DNA of 64,000 nucleotides from Mactra quadrangularis (GCA_025267735.1 CM046304.1:3658001-3722000), one strand, 5' to 3'. Counted from the first letter of the stretch, positions 13,225 through 27,559 are shown. The notes: a model not told the origin generated them from the sequence alone. Numbers and translations: made by a program.

Positions 13225-13300
13225 TCAACAGCAACAGTCGTCAAAAGACACAGACCTTTCACACAACCAAAAAGCGAAGAAGGTAATGTTTTTAGGTTTT
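13225..13300 (+). repeat. Old dispersed repeat 'AACAGCAACAGT...ACAGACCTTTCACACAGCC'
   Basis: One of about 11 short copies. Others: 5899-5950, 14760-14840, 15665-15730, 18555-18640, 23470-23540, 24357-24415 and 48215-48285 on the plus strand; 30095-30300, 33371-33470 and 50030-50130 on the minus strand. Consensus continues AAAAAGCGAAGAGGGAGAT and TTTTAGATTTTA. Most are heavily diverged, so the family is old. Confidence 0.65.
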
Positions 13301-16300
13301 ATCCACAAAAATGACCCGGGACCCACAAACGAATAAGGAAATTAAAATTCTATGGTTTACGCCTAGAAACGGAAAAGAGCAAAGTAATTGTAACTGGTGG
13401 ATTAAAAGTATGTATAAATGTAATATCTCCGAATTAATATACAAAATCTCGCGTACCATAAAACTAGACTTAGAAGGTGGTACCGACCTATTGTGTATGA
13501 TAATACTAATAAATAATACCAGTGACACGAAAATGAAAAAACTCAACATATTACGAGTGGTAAACTTTTTGTTATTAATATCATAATGTTGAATATTCAA
13601 GAGAATTCCTATGTCAGCTTGTCACATGTTACTTTTTCCTCGTATAATTGACTTATAACAGAATGCTCTCGTTCATCTTACATGTACGAACAAAACCAAA
13701 AGTCACAGTACAGAAACATTGATATAATTAGAACAAGATTAATGGACCTTCTTATAATATTAAAAATGTTTTTATCATTATAGGGTGAATGTTCGTACTG
13801 TTTTCTAATTATGATTCCAGTAGTAAATATTATATATTCCATGGTTCTATGATTCCTAGGTTCATATTTGATAATAGAATTACACTTTTTATGAAGTCAG
13901 CAAACAAAATCAGATTTTAATTGGCTATATATATAATATAGTCGTGTCAAAATAATTACTTTTTAGCTAAGACTTGATGAATATTTGCGAGCTTTAAACA
14001 AACTTATAACTAAAATATCATCTTCAGGTGTATAATCAAATATGATACTTAAATTTGTGATATCACTTAAACTGTGGGTATGATTGATTGCAGATAATAT
14101 TTTAATGTGTAATTTAATTAATCGTTTTGCCACAATCCACATTTTAGTCTGCAAAATCTGTAAAATTTATACAGTTACTTGAATGATGTTCAAAATGATT
14201 AACTTCACTGAATCGATTATCGAGGATTTACTAAATACAGACCAGTCAATGACATTATAACAACTCGAACTAAGATTTTAGTAATGTCAGCTTTACAAAA
14301 CACACATGTTAATATTACAAACATGCTGACTAGTTGGTGTAGAGGATTTTAACTACACAAAACTGTAGTTATTTAAGACATTTGAACGACGTCACATAGT
14401 TTTACGAGGGAATGAGAAGAATATAACTGACATGCTTGAACTAGAAGATTAGTCTCATCGGGGTGATTAATTAAAATTAACTTTTTTGCAAGCTGCAAGA
14501 CAAAGGAAGCTGTACAAATCAAATGATATCGGTAGAATTAACTTTGAAAGAAAAGCTTTTGAAAACAACTAAAATATAACAGGGGTATGTTGAATATGAT
14601 GTTTAAAACAGATTACATCGTTTGAAAAATCATTTTCAAGTGATAATTAAACTAAAAGGGTTAACTTGAAGTTGTTGTAAAGGTTTGTGTTTTTAAGATG
14701 ATTAGGAGTAGCACTTTTGTGAGAAATGAAATAACAAATAAAGAGTCAGAAAGCATATCAGGAACAGCAAGAGTCGAAAATACAGACATTTCCTTCCACA
14801 CAGCCAAAAAAGCGAAGAGATGGATACTTTAGATGTTTACCTATTGTTATAAATAAGGACTTCACGAGCAAATTACAGAAAAAACGATAACCTAACAACC
14901 GTTATCATCGATTTCAGAAAAAAAATTGCAATTAGAGGTATGATTTGTATTATCCGTACGGTGAATCATGTGTGACAGATGTCAGCCATTGACAATGATA
15001 CGAGCAAAGACCTTAAAATATTTGGTTTTTTTTACGTTTCAGACTCCTTAATTATGCCTTCCAAAAGGAATGTCAGAATAACGAATTAACTCTACGAAAA
15101 GATACTACAAAATATTACAATTCAACGTGAAGCAACATTAATTTTATGTTCTATAATATGTTACCATGAATTACATTATCTACATACTCAACAACGTCAT
15201 TGACGGAACGAGTTGTGTCGGTATATACATTTTCCTCACGTTACCTTATTCATTCAGCTAGTGATGTCTATCTCAATGTCTTATGTCATTCTGATAGCAA
15301 ATGTATACTTAAAGATCGCAACTCACATTATATTACAACATCCTACCTACATATTTTAATACCAGAGTTAGTCTAATTTTTCAGATTACTGTATCTATTT
15401 TGTCACACGTGATGTTTTTAAAATATATGATATTCAGCATATTTCTAGAACTTGTTGAGGTTTAGGGTGATCTTAACACAAACAATATTTATATCACTGC
15501 GAATGAAGCTGCGAAAATTTATCCCTTAGTAGAACATGTTTAAATTCAAGGTTTACTAGTATATATGTTCAGATGTGCGAGTTTTTTTTATCAATTTTCG
15601 CGTATTAAAATTAGTCGTAACATTTATTTGTTCACAAAATGTTCACAAAAGGCGTTTGAAAACACCTAGAACAGCAGTAAAATCATAGACCTTCCACAAA
15701 TCATAAAATATAAAACGAAGACTTTTATATATTTATTTTTTATAAAAAGTGCCACAAATAAATAACGAAAAAATCTAAAGGTGATTCTACCTTAAAAAGG
15801 TCAGTGGCAAAATGATTGTCGATTACCAGTGGCTGGATCCAAAGTCAATGACCCTGTTATTGCCCGGGGCGGGGGGTAATGGAAGCTGGTTACAAAAAAC
15901 TAGTATATTACATTCAGTTTTATTAATAATGGAAGTCTATTTTATCTTATTCATGGCTAAGGACACAATTTATTCTACAATTTATTCTATAAACAAGCTG
16001 TTTGATTGTATCTCAATCTATATCCTTGTACTCATTTTAAATTAGATGCATGCTGGTAGGATATAAACCAATCTAGCTTCAGATATGAACACAGCTTGAT
16101 CATAGTAAATAAGAAACAAGAACGAAACGCTCTTGATATAATAATAACAACATCAACTTGATAAATAACTGAAAACTAGATACCAGTACTCCCGCAAATA
16201 ATAATTCGACAAATTAGGCATAGAAAGTAAAAAAACCCAACAAAAACGTATATTACATTCGGTCATTGTCATAGAATTTTGCATGCGCTTGGATGATTTA

Positions 16301-18730
16301 TATTGCTTCGTAGTAAATAAAAAAATGACTAGTTTTCATCATTTAAAATGAGTAATATTCACCAGCCAAAATCAATTTTCAGTAATTCCAGGCATTAGGC
16401 TAGAAGGTTATGGCTACTATACATACTTAAATAGTATTTCATTTGAATTCCAAAGTTTGTACAATAAAGTTAACCTATTACTAAATTATGCAGATATTTA
16501 TACCACCTAGCAATTTGTGATAAAACAGAAAGTTAGTTTTTTAGCTAATAATAGCTTTTGTAAAACATTAATCGTCCTTGACATTTAACTATGTAATATC
16601 AAACACACCTTAAGGAAATGTCAGTAATGATAGCCATCAGGAAAACAATTTCGTTTGATCATATTTTTTATGTTTATTTCAATATTAATAAACATGTTTT
16701 GTCATATCTAATATTGCATCTAATATATCTGTTTGTCTACGACAGTATGTTTTTTGCCATGACTATAGTAAATGCCAAATGTATATGCAAAGGCTTTTTT
16801 GCCTTTCTTTATAAAGTTTGTCAAGAGTATTGTAAATGGTCAAAGGTATATGAAATGCATTTTTTGTCTTAGCTTATAAAATTTGTCATGGGATTTGTAA
16901 ATGGTCGAAGGTATATGTAATATCATATTTGCCTTAGCTTATAAAAATATATGTACAATTTAGTACATTCATTGATCTCTTCACAGTATCATATTTTCAG
17001 TGAATGAATGTTGTTCCAGTATTACCGAACATTGTCACAGATAATCAGTCTGATGATACCTTAAACTATAGAGATACTGTAAGAGCCACTGGATTGTTTG
17101 TGAAGTCACCAACAAGTCTTGACTTAGCAACACCTTACTGATGTGTTATTTTTTCTCGTAGCTTGTTGTTGTTGAAGAGTATGCAAGTACTAATTAAGAA
17201 AATTGACAAGTGAAAATAGTTAGGCGAGCGACGCAAAATCTAATTTTAAAATTTTCATGGCTCTTTTTGCACATTTTTCTTTACTTCTTTGTCTAGTTGA
17301 AGGTTTGTCTAGGATAAATGCTCAGGTGAGAAGCCGCCGTACATAACCTAATAGAAAAGTTGCTAAACGGCGGAAAATCCAATTATTACAATTATCGTGG
17401 CTCTTTTTGCACCCCCCCCCCCATCTTGTTATGTAGTATTGTTTAAGGTTTTATAGGTAACATTTTTCTCCAACTGCAGTCAAGTTATTCACTGTTATTT
17501 TCTTCTTATCTCCAGTTTTAGATAAAAAGTATCAAGAGATATGCTAGAATTGAAACTTTCTTGATTAATGTAAGAGCTTCCTGCATTCCTCTGAACAAAT
17601 ATTCAGCTAAACCAATTACTCCATTTTCCATAAGATATTGGTTTGTTCCTTTGGGTTTAAAGACACGCCAACATATAAATGGTATGTTATCAATATTAAA
17701 AGATATATAATCATCAAATGATGCATTAATGCCATTTAATACTTAGTTTTACTGCTGATTTTTTAAAATAAATGACGGTGTAAGTGTCTCTTTTATCAAA
17801 ATACTGATATGACTAACATTGATTATAAGTTCTCAATTCTTTTAAAAACTACGAGAAAAACTATGTAACGTTTTTTTAGATTTAGAATTCAAAATTAATT
17901 ATATAGAGTTGCATTTTTTCATGTTTTTTTGCAACTTATCATTTTTATCGTTAAATTATGAAAGATTGGCAATACATGTATTACATAATACAAAATTAAA
18001 ATATTCAATTGCATCGTCATCAAATATCAACTATGTTGCCAAAAAACATTACAAACATGTCGACAGTAATCATCAAATATCAAAGAAACATCCATTAATA
18101 AATTATAACAGTTTATTCAGAATATACCATTCTTCATGTTTTAATTCCTACTTATTATTGTCTTTAGTTATATTTTGTGTAAATATTCTTCCTAATCCAT
18201 AAACAGAAATACACAATTTTGCACTAGGTGCTTTACGTGCTCGTATTTCTGGCTTATTCAATGTGGAATTGAATAGTCGACCTGTCACCATGAACAAATC
18301 CTTAATGAATTGAAATAGTCCAATATTTGCTATAACCAACTGAAACTGAAACATCGATATTTAATTGGAAGCAAATTTTGTTTAAAATTAGATTTCAAAC
18401 AAAGGAAATCTAATGTAACTACTCAGATGTCAATATCAATTATATCATTAGTTTGATACTCCTTATTGTGTGTAAGTGTGCGTTGGAGTAAATTCCTCAT
18501 AAAATGGTTGTATGGCTGTATATATTCTCTGATTATTATACAACAAACAGGAGCATAAAAACATATCAGGATCAGCAAAAAAGACCTTTCCCACATCCAG
18601 AAAGCAAAAAGGGAGATGTTTTAGATTTTAAGTTTTTGTTTAAAAAGGACAACACTAACAAAACAAGAACCTAACGACTTTCCACTTTGAAACAAACAGT
18701 GGCAAAATATTTACTAATATTCGTTCAAAC
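13301..18730. other. No gene recognised; scattered old repeat copies
   Basis: Contains three of the 'AACAGCAACAGT' repeat copies and the duplicated segment near 17222. A strong acceptor-like sequence at 15015-15034 and another on the minus strand at 14487-14505 lead into frames of under 40 codons without recognisable products. Confidence 0.5.
17222..17415 (+). repeat. Duplicated segment with atNNtggctctttttgcac
   Basis: gcgacgcaaaatctaatttt ... ctctttttgcac (17226-17271) recurs as ggcggaaaatccaattatt ... ctctttttgcac (17368-17411), the second followed by a C-run. Confidence 0.6.
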
Positions 18731-18733
18731 CAG

Positions 18734-18944
18734 AGGGGCGTTCCACAATGCGAGCGCTGGCTGCGACAACGAGCGCTCTCGTTCTGAACGCGGGCGCCCA
18801 CGCGAGTGCTCGCGAATCAGCTCGAGAGGTGTTTCGCTTAGATATTAAATATGGCGGCTGAAAAAATATAAATTTTTATCTCAAAGAATTATCCCTGAAA
18901 AGTGGGACGCAAACATTGGGACGCTCGCATTGTTGAACGCACCT
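18734..18944 (+). mobile_element. MITE with GC-rich 24-bp inverted ends
   Basis: AGGGGCGTTCCACAATGCGA at the left matches the reverse complement of the right end with few changes. Possible 3-bp duplication cag on both sides (18731-18733, 18945-18947). The interior is rich in GCGCTCG-type sequence and holds no ORF. Superfamily unassigned. Confidence 0.7.
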
Positions 18945-19433
18945 CAGATGATAGAATGCACCAACCTCACATGTGCTCTAACAGGTTTATAGATTGAATT
19001 CATAATCGATAAAACATATATATTTCCATCGCTTTCGGGCACTTCATTAATACAATAAGTACAAGCATCCAAAATAATATATCTAATCTGACTTATATTT
19101 GTTTGGTTTGATATAACCACAATATTTCAACACTTCCGCATTCTAGATGAAAAGGTGCAACAATTGTCCTTAGTAGATCTGTCTTGCTTGCAGATTTAGT
19201 AATATTGATTTTAGTAATGAGTTCTGGTACGTAAACTATAGGAATTTGAATCGAACTATGAAGTAATAATTGAATACAAAAAAACCCCACATTTTACTAA
19301 ATATTTCAATGTGTTATTAAAAATGCATACTTCTTAGACAGGGCTATTTGTAATTCTCTTTTGAAAATAAATTGTCATGGTTTTCTTGTTTTATCTGAAC
19401 CACCGGAAATGATGAACGCCTGTCTGAAAAAAG

Positions 19434-19710
19434 TTTTCATCCACACAAACCCTGTTGAAATCCTTAAGTATATTGGTCATTAATTTCTGTTTAGTTTTGT
19501 TGACAATTACCGCGTCCTGGTGAGGAAATTTAATTTCGAAATGCAAATTAACTACTGGTTGTGTTACTTAATGTCTTCATCCACACAAAACCTGTTCAAA
19601 TGCTTAAACACATCGGTCAATTATTGTTTGTTTAGTGTTTGTTAAAATTACTGCGTCCTAGTGTTGAAATTTAATTCTGAAATGCAAATTCATTACTGGT
19701 TACGTAAATA
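19434..19710 (+). repeat. Two tandem units of about 139 bp
   Basis: Units at 19434-19572 and 19573-19710 both start ttcatccacacaaaNcctgt and contain cgcgtcctNgtg-type and aaatgcaaatt segments. They are distant relatives of the 3' part of the duplication at 21295-23252. Confidence 0.75.
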
Positions 19711-21294
19711 TCGGTGTTACACTAGTTTTCATGAATTAAATAGCTTTATATAATGGTGTTTATTTATGCTATGATTTGCAATATGTGCAAAATGCGCCAC
19801 AAACAAAGAACAAAAACAATAGTACAATGTACAAGAGGTATCCGTTTTGAAACAGATAGTGGCAAAAATTTGCTAATGGGGATTTAAACCAGGATATAGA
19901 GTGCACCAATCTTACATTCAAGGAATTATGAGTATGTTTTATAAATGATTTTGTAATTAAAATGTCTGATATTACACAACATGTAATGGAAAATTAACCT
20001 AATTCTTTATATCAACACACGTAGATAAAGTATGTGTCGTTTGGTGCAATATTTCTATCTATAATTAATTAATTAACCAAATACTTTGTTAAATCATCGA
20101 CATATCTTAAATTACTATTGATTAAAAATAAATAAAGTGTATTTTCTCATATTGCAAAGGAAAAAACTGAATCGTAAATATTAGATCTGGTTGTTCTAAG
20201 GCGTACTATTAAATTATAAAAATATAAAGCCTGTGTAATTGCTTTAAATACAACAATGTAAACAACTAAGCTTTCAATACCACTTATATCATTAATTTGT
20301 CATCTCTTAATTTAGTTGTCTAAGAAAAGTGCGAGGTAAACATTTATATAGTCTGCAGATACATTCAACTACGAGGAGATCGGGGAGAAATGTCTATTGA
20401 AATTTGTAGGAAAATGTAGTCAGAAATCATGAAATACTAATTTTGTTAGCTCAGTCAATGATAAAAGTAGTTCCGTCAATCAAATGACGCGTCTTTGTTT
20501 CAGTGTCAGAGACATGTATTTACTTATATTGATAAGCGTGTGGATGGGCTGAGTCAAATCTCGTTAATACACTAAGCAGTAGTATTTGCCATTAATACAG
20601 GATAGAATAAACACTTTGCTCATATTTTTTGCCCTGCTTGATTCGTACTTGTATCTAATGTATAAGGAGTAATCACTAGTATGGATTTGTTAGGTTTCAA
20701 TGTGCACGAAAGTCTTTCACTGTTTCCATACTTTGATTACTGTTCTTTACCATTAATATTTCTGTATCAATTCGTGGCAGCCACTGACGAGGATATTTGT
20801 TGAGTACTGGATTTTTAATTCTATTTGACTGTTGAAAATTACCAAAAACCTAAAATGCATTTCTTGGACAAACACCAACTATTTCAATACAATTCCATCT
20901 GCAAGAAATAAGCTAAAACTCTATGGCAAAAAGTTACAATTTTATGCATTGGTCATAAAGTATCTCACTTTGTTTATTGACAAATACACCCTCGTCAGGA
21001 AATCTAATTACGAAATCAAATATCAATTTCTGGCCATGTTTGTATTGATGTTACAACTACAAGTTCATGAATGAAACAAGATAGCAAGATAATTGTTTTA
21101 ATTCATTATAATCACTAAGACCTTATCAAAGTGTCGATAATGGACACTCAAATAGTAAGCATTTAACTGAAGCAAACGATACAGGTTTATTAGACAACAG
21201 AATAGTTAATAGTATAATACCTTGTATAAATGGGTAATTCTTTGACGTATTAGCAATTTATATACTGCTAAAATTTGAGTATCAGACCAAAAAG

Positions 21295-22342
21295 ACAATT
21301 TACCAAAAAATTTGATTAAAGGTGGAAAAGTTACAATACCAAATTTATTCTAAGACAAATTGAATGACTTTAAAAATAACCCCGGAACATTAACATACTG
21401 TTGTCTTAAATCAAACTTTGTTGTCGACCTTTCCAAATGATTACATAATTATTATTTTGAATCCTACAGAGGTGTATGGTTGACAGTAACTCCATTTGAT
21501 TCGTCTGCTGTCATTAGATTTTCATCTTTATGTTCCCGTTGTTTCAAGTTTTTGAATTGTTATATCACAGAAACTATTCACACTATCGACTTAGTTTAAT
21601 GTCAAAACAGGAATTAACATTAATGCGCGGGTGTTTTGTCTCAAACAAACACAATTGTAAATGACCATTTAATTTAGTTGTCAGCAACTAGTTTCAATCA
21701 AATTACAATAATAAACAAGAGTGCAAGTTTAAAAAAACACAATTAATAATGTATCAGCGAATTTTGCAAGAATTTTGTAAATGTCCATTTAATTTAAGTT
21801 GTCAGCAACTAGTCCAAATTAAACTATAACAAAAACTAAGAGTGCAAGTTTCAAAAATATCACCAACGATCTTTTAGTTAAATTATTCATTATCAGCGAA
21901 TTTCGAAAGAAGTTTGTCACATTAATTGTGATCATGTGTGTGAAATAGTGGCTCATGCAACAGAACGTCAAAAATACCATGTTGTATTTGTTGTTTTTGA
22001 ATTACCAGTAATGTTGATGGCATTTTTTAAAATAAACTTTAACATTAATGTTTTCATGCGCACGAAATGTATTGAGTTCCTGATACAAAAACAGCGCTAT
22101 CGTCTTGTACATTGGTCATTACACTTTTTTGACTTTATTGACAGTACGTTATTGGCAATTTAGCCTCGTGAAGAAATTCAATTACGAAAATACAAATCAT
22201 TTGTAGGAAGTGTTTGTATTGATGTTATATCAATGTGCTCATGAATTAAACAAGATTGCAAGATAGTTATACTTTTAATTTGGTTTTTTTGTATAACAAT
22301 CACTACCGTTTATCATGTACAATCAGAAGTACTGACAAAAAT
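21295..22342 (+). repeat. Tandem duplication, copy 1
   Basis: Aligns with 22343-23252 from ggtggaaaagttacaat to tttgtataaca and atgtacaatcaNaagtactg. It is longer because a segment with gtcagcaactagt and gagtgcaagttt is itself repeated (about 21640-21770 and 21775-21900). Confidence 0.85.
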
Positions 22343-23252
22343 ACATTGTACCCAAAAGTTTGACTGAACGGTGGAAAAGTTACAATAAGACAAATTAAAT
22401 GACTTTTGAAATAACCACAGAACCTTAGCATAGTGTTGTCTTAAATCAAACTCTGTTGTTGACCTCTCAAAATGGTTACAAATCCTAGAGAGGTGTATGG
22501 TTGACAATAACTACATTCGTCAGCTTTTATTTGATGTCCATCCTTGTGATCCTGCTTGCTTCAAGTTTTGGATTGTTATATCACATAACCTATTCACAAT
22601 ATCGACTAAGTTTACTTCCGAAACAGGAATTACCATTACTGCTTGCCTGTTTTGTCTCAAACAGATACAATTGTAAATTGCCATTCAATTTAAATTGTCA
22701 GCAACTTGTTCAAATTAAACTAAGACAAAAACTAAGAGTGCAAGTTTCAAAAATATCATCCCAGATCTTTCATTTAAATTATTCATTATCAGCGAATTTC
22801 GAAAGAAGTTTGTCACATTAAGTTGTGACCATGTGTGTGAAATAGTGGCTCATGCAACAGAACGTAAAAAGATACCATGTTGTATTTGTTGATTTTGAAT
22901 TACCAGCAACGTTGAAAGCATTTTTTAAAATAAACTTAAACACTAATGTGTTCAACTGCACGAAATGTATTGAGTTCCTGATACAAAAACAGTGCCATCG
23001 TCTTGTGCATTGGTCATTACACTTTTTAGAGTTTATTGACAATAGTTTATTGGCAATTTAGCATCGTGAAGAAATTCAATTACGAAAATACAAATCATTT
23101 GTAGGACGTGTTTGTATTGATGTTACATCAATGTGCTCATGAATAAAACAAGATTGCAAGATATAAATACTTTTAATGTGTTGTTGTTTTGTATAACAGA
23201 ACATAACAATCACTGTTTTTAATCGTGTACAATCAAAAGTATTGACAAACAC
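22343..23252 (+). repeat. Tandem duplication, copy 2
   Basis: Directly follows copy 1. Both copies keep a similar open frame (YHVVFV, FELPA, TKCIEFLIQKQ, HRLVHWSLHF) of about 70 codons at 21936-22163 and 22852-23061. Related shorter pieces occur at 19434-19710 and 20830-21080. Confidence 0.85.
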
Positions 23253-24759
23253 GTTTTTTTGTTTTAATGTTGGACAATACCATCCTTCTTAGATCCATTA
23301 CTTGTCTTTTTTCATGAGACAATTTTTTACTAGCTTAAAATACAAAGTACTGTCAAACAATATGATTAATCATTAGTTGTCATTTGCAGAACAGTACAGA
23401 AGTTCATATAACCCAGGTTAAATACATCAATATATGAGTATACAGAGCGGAAAAAATAAAAATTAGATTAAACAACAACATATAAAATCACAGACTTTCC
23501 TTACACCCCAAAAGCAAAGAGGGTGATATTTTAGATTTCAACATATTAATTACATATTTATGTGGAATGTTAAATTGTTAAATCTAACTCTAATTTGTGT
23601 AATCAGCTCAATATTCACATAGTTCAGCTAGTCATGCCTTTTGCTTCGTTTCAATCATATAACCACAACCTAGGCGATATGGTAAATGCAGGAGTTTGAA
23701 TCCGGAGGAGCTGAAACATGTAATTGGATAACAACTCCGAATATCTAACAATTTCAGCGCATAAAATATGAAATAAATATCAATAAAAATACACATGTTA
23801 CTTCCTACAAATAATAAATAAATACAATATGTTGTCTTAAAGGTTAAAAGACATGTGACTGCGCAAAATAAAGGTATTGTCTTAACTGAAACTGAACAAG
23901 CCAAATATGGGATTTGGATATTCAAAACAATTACATCGATACACAAAGGACATAACGTTAATAAATACACTTTTGAATATTAACATTCAAATTTCAAGGA
24001 TATTTTTCGAAATTGATATTTCAATCATACTGAGAAACATATAGAAACAAATAGCGTTCTTACTCGTTCTTATTACTTTTGATGCTTTAAATCTCCTTGT
24101 GAATGAACAAATATCAGTGTAAAATGCATTTAGTACTGAACTAATTATAAAGTCAGATCTCATAAAAAAGAAAATCATGCAGTATTTCACAATTATTGTC
24201 AGTGTAAAATACTTTATATATTCTCAATGCGACGTCTGTTATAAATGAGTCATTACTATTGGAAATCAGTTTAAGTTTTAGATTAATTTAACTAGTGTCG
24301 GTAGTTAAAATTCAGATTTAAAATAAAATAATACAAGGGAGTCTATAAACATTAGGAACAGAAACAGTAACAACACAGACATTTCGAAAATGTTTTAGAT
24401 CATAACATACAAACTTGTAATGACAAAACAAACATACATTGATACTGCTAATATATTGAACATTCATGATAAAACTACTCGCTCACAGATTTTAAAATTA
24501 CTTGCCAGAGTCTGAAATTCTACTTACAATAGGAATTTTTTTTTGAAAAACTAGTCTACATACATGTATTGTAAAAATATGAAATAAAGTTACATAAAAC
24601 GAATTAAAATAATTTAAATCGTAATTAACGGGGTTGTTTAAACACATGAAAACGCCATATTTTACTATCGTATTTCAATTTGCACTTAAGCTGTCATCAT
24701 TAGCCCACTTCATCGCTGCTTCAAACATGTTTATTTACATGATAATTAGTTAAAAAAAG

Positions 24760-25023
24760 TTAAAATAAATGTTGAAATTGTGAACAAGAAGCTTTAAGCA
24801 TGAAGGAAGCCAAATCATGTAAACATTGCTGTATGACAATACGTTGACTGCACAATTGGAAATATATATTTGACAGTTCAAAACCTCTCTCGTCATGTCG
24901 ATCTTTTACAATAGGTAACATTATATCTTCTCTTATACATATGTCATCTCGTTTAGTATTTAAATTGATTGTTCCCCAGAGGTACTCTTGGTGATCATTC
25001 AAAATTGTCATAAACGATGACAT
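24760..25023 (-). CDS. ORF of unknown function with a decayed copy at 27560
   Basis: 87 codons from the ATG at 25023 (MSSFMTILNDHQEYLWGTIN...). A diverged, stop-containing copy of most of it is seen at 27560-27745 on the same strand. The ORF has no recognisable motif. It may be part of a repeat that chances to be open in one copy. Confidence 0.25.
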   Translation of the reverse strand: MSSFMTILNDHQEYLWGTINLNTKRDDICIREDIMLPIVKDRHDERGFELSNIYFQLCSQRIVIQQCLHDLASFMLKASCSQFQHLF

Positions 25024-25803
25024 TCAATTATTTATAACAGCATGCTTGCATGGAAAAAGCAAGAGTTAGCGTTGGCTGTATTTAAACTATCAACCTTGAA
25101 CACGAAATAAGGTATCAACACGTAAACATTTCTGTATAAAGTGATACAACTGCAATTCAAAATTTCAATTCAGTTTAAATTGTATTTAAAGTCATAAAAG
25201 TGACGAGAAATAAGAACCATCATGATATCAAATAAAGCCAAAAAAGTTGCATAATAGTGATCTTTGGTCATTAAAATTACTAACTATGAATTAAAAATGC
25301 AGCAATTACCATCCATCACACAGATGACGACGGATGAAATAACCCAATTTTCCTTTCAGAGGCCATTTCACGGAAATAGCCGATAAGACTCGTACGTCAT
25401 CGGAAAATTACGACAGTTGCTAATTTGCATATTAAATGGTGTTCCGGTAAAAAAACGTAATCATGATAAATGTCAAAGCTTGAAATATGCGGCACATACT
25501 TTGGTTTACCTCATTAAAGACACAACTTATCGCAAATTTTGACATCTGTGTTGCACGCTTTTTTCGGGCTAGATATAACGGTAGTATTTCAGTATGTTAC
25601 GATTAATGAACATACTTTCTGAGGCCCTGCAATGACTACATGAACCTAGTTCAAATGCAGTGTTGATAATGATCGTTTCATCACACACTTGAAAAATATT
25701 CATAATTGACAATGATATTTGCTGTTTTGGGTTTGAGTTAAAATCTTTGATGCAACTGAAGTGATTTAAATCTGTCAATACAAACGGCGAGCAATCGGGT
25801 ACA

Positions 25804-26110
25804 GCCGCCCGATTAGCTAAGTTGGTAGCTCGCAAGTCTACTGATTGAGGGGTCGTAGGTTTCATTTTAGAGCGGGGCATACTCTCGTGGAGCTTGGTTA
25901 TGAAATTATTTCTACGGCCATTCTCCCTACTACCAATTATTTTTAATAATGTAGCGCAGTTGTCAGTCCCTGACGAAAGTATGCGCTTAGTAGTTGGTTA
26001 AAAGCTAAATCTAGAGATTTAGCCTTTCCTGGAGTAGTGAGCCGGTTGACTGACCGCCGTGATATATAACTTATATAATGTGTGCAACGGCGTTAAATCC
26101 CAAAAAACAA
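25804..26110 (+). mobile_element. tRNA-derived SINE, family 1, full length, decayed box B
   Basis: Head, body and A-rich tail align with the copy at 4877, but box B has mutated (TAGGTTTCATTTTAG). Flanking agcaatcgggt (25790-25800) and agcaatcgagt (26110-26120) form an 11-bp target duplication with one mismatch. Confidence 0.85.
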
Positions 26111-26164
26111 GCAATCGAGTGCTGATACCACAGTGGATAAACAATTATGTTTTCCCGACTTGTT

Positions 26165-26628
26165 TTATCGCCATTTGTGACCCATATATGGACGGTTTAG
26201 AGGGTTTGGTAGCCAAGTTTTGCACTGTGCAAGTACGCACTCAGGTATCAGCTCACGCTGATGAAATCTGGGGTTGCCTCGTGCCAGTCTCGCAAATGCC
26301 CTCCTGTCTATGTATCTTGGATCCCTCCAAACTCCCCGATTGCATAACATAGCCAAGAAACACACTTAGAGGCATTTTCTTTATCTTGAATTCAAGATAT
26401 GTCTATCTTTATTCCCTTTAGGCCACCAGTCCTAAGTGCTCATTTGTTATACATGGTGAACAGAATCATTCAGGACAATCAATAAACCCCTGAAAATGCT
26501 GTGTTCTAAGGTGGTGGAGGAAGTTTTACAACTTCAATAACAACATCCCAATTACTGTCACGAATGAAAGACCTTAGTACTTCATGTTGATCATTTGTGA
26601 CAAACATAACTATCCTTCTTCTAGCCAT
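26165..26628 (-). pseudogene. Possible P2X7-C-like domain gene fragment
   Basis: The minus ORF ending near 26165 reads CNRGVWRDPRYIDRRAFARL, then RELIPECVLAQCKTWLPNP and RPYMGHKW. The spacing R-x-(I/L)-P-x-C-V ... P-x-P ... Y-x-G-x-K resembles the cytosolic domain of P2X7 (P2RX7_C), a domain common as stand-alone copies in molluscs. The AYR segment of that domain is absent. A 40-codon ORF upstream (ATG at 26628, MARRRIVMFVTNDQHEVLRS) may be part of the same decayed gene. Similarity is from memory and weak. Confidence 0.3.
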
Positions 26629-27559
26629 TTTACTTGACTGTATTTTGTTTTATAGTAGGATAAAATGAGTTTATACAAGAGCAATGATTATTTCATAAAA
26701 AATGTATAGTTTGCATAAACATGTATAATTTATATTTACCAAACAACCAAATTCAAAATTTACCTTTGAACGGGCCTTAATTTATTTCACCTGCCAGCAA
26801 ACACGAGAAAGTTATGAAACATGTAATACTTGAAATTTTCACGACTATTATGATATAACCACTATACTACAATTTTCCTTTGATGTCCAGGATTTATAAG
26901 TTGTGTCTTTAAATATGCGAGTCACGTGACTTACGAAAACGACTGGTAATTTTCGGCGAGGATTTTAAATCTTTTAGGACATGGCATGTCTTAAAATATT
27001 TATGAAATTTCATAATTGAATTAAATCAAGAGGCGGATACTTTTTTTTTTTTTTAACATGTCAAAATCTATTTAAATATAAATACAATATGTCAATAATG
27101 TTTTTTTGCAAAATTAATTTTCTTTAATTTCGTCACTTATATATCTTTAAGTTATTTAATATTATCCAAATCAGTATTTACAACAAACGTTCATTAGAAC
27201 TCGTCATTCGGTCCAGCACAGTGGAATGTTTTACTAGACCAAAAAAAAACATGTTATAAAAAATGATAAAATACGCAATCCAATATAATGATTTGGCATA
27301 TCATATCCTTATATTAATATACCTATAAATAATGATATTTATTGGATACGGAGAATGGTAGCTGTGGACCATCGGACCATTAACATCTGAAAGTCACTGG
27401 ACCGAGGGCCATTTCCAGTGGCTATATTCGAAAACTGCCAAATATTGTCATATAGTATCAACTATAAGCATAAACGAGTTTTGTCTAAATCAGTTTTTAC
27501 GATTTACGACGAAGTTACATTCCTTTTATGACAATTATTTGACTGCAAAATTATTTGAA

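Noticed and set aside
13292..13600. Overlapping ORFs on both strands
   Set aside because: Both strands being open over the same stretch points to base composition, not coding; part overlaps an old repeat copy.
15015..15110. Strong plus-strand acceptor tttttttacgtttcag
   Set aside because: Following frames are under 30 codons with no amidation end or recognised sequence.
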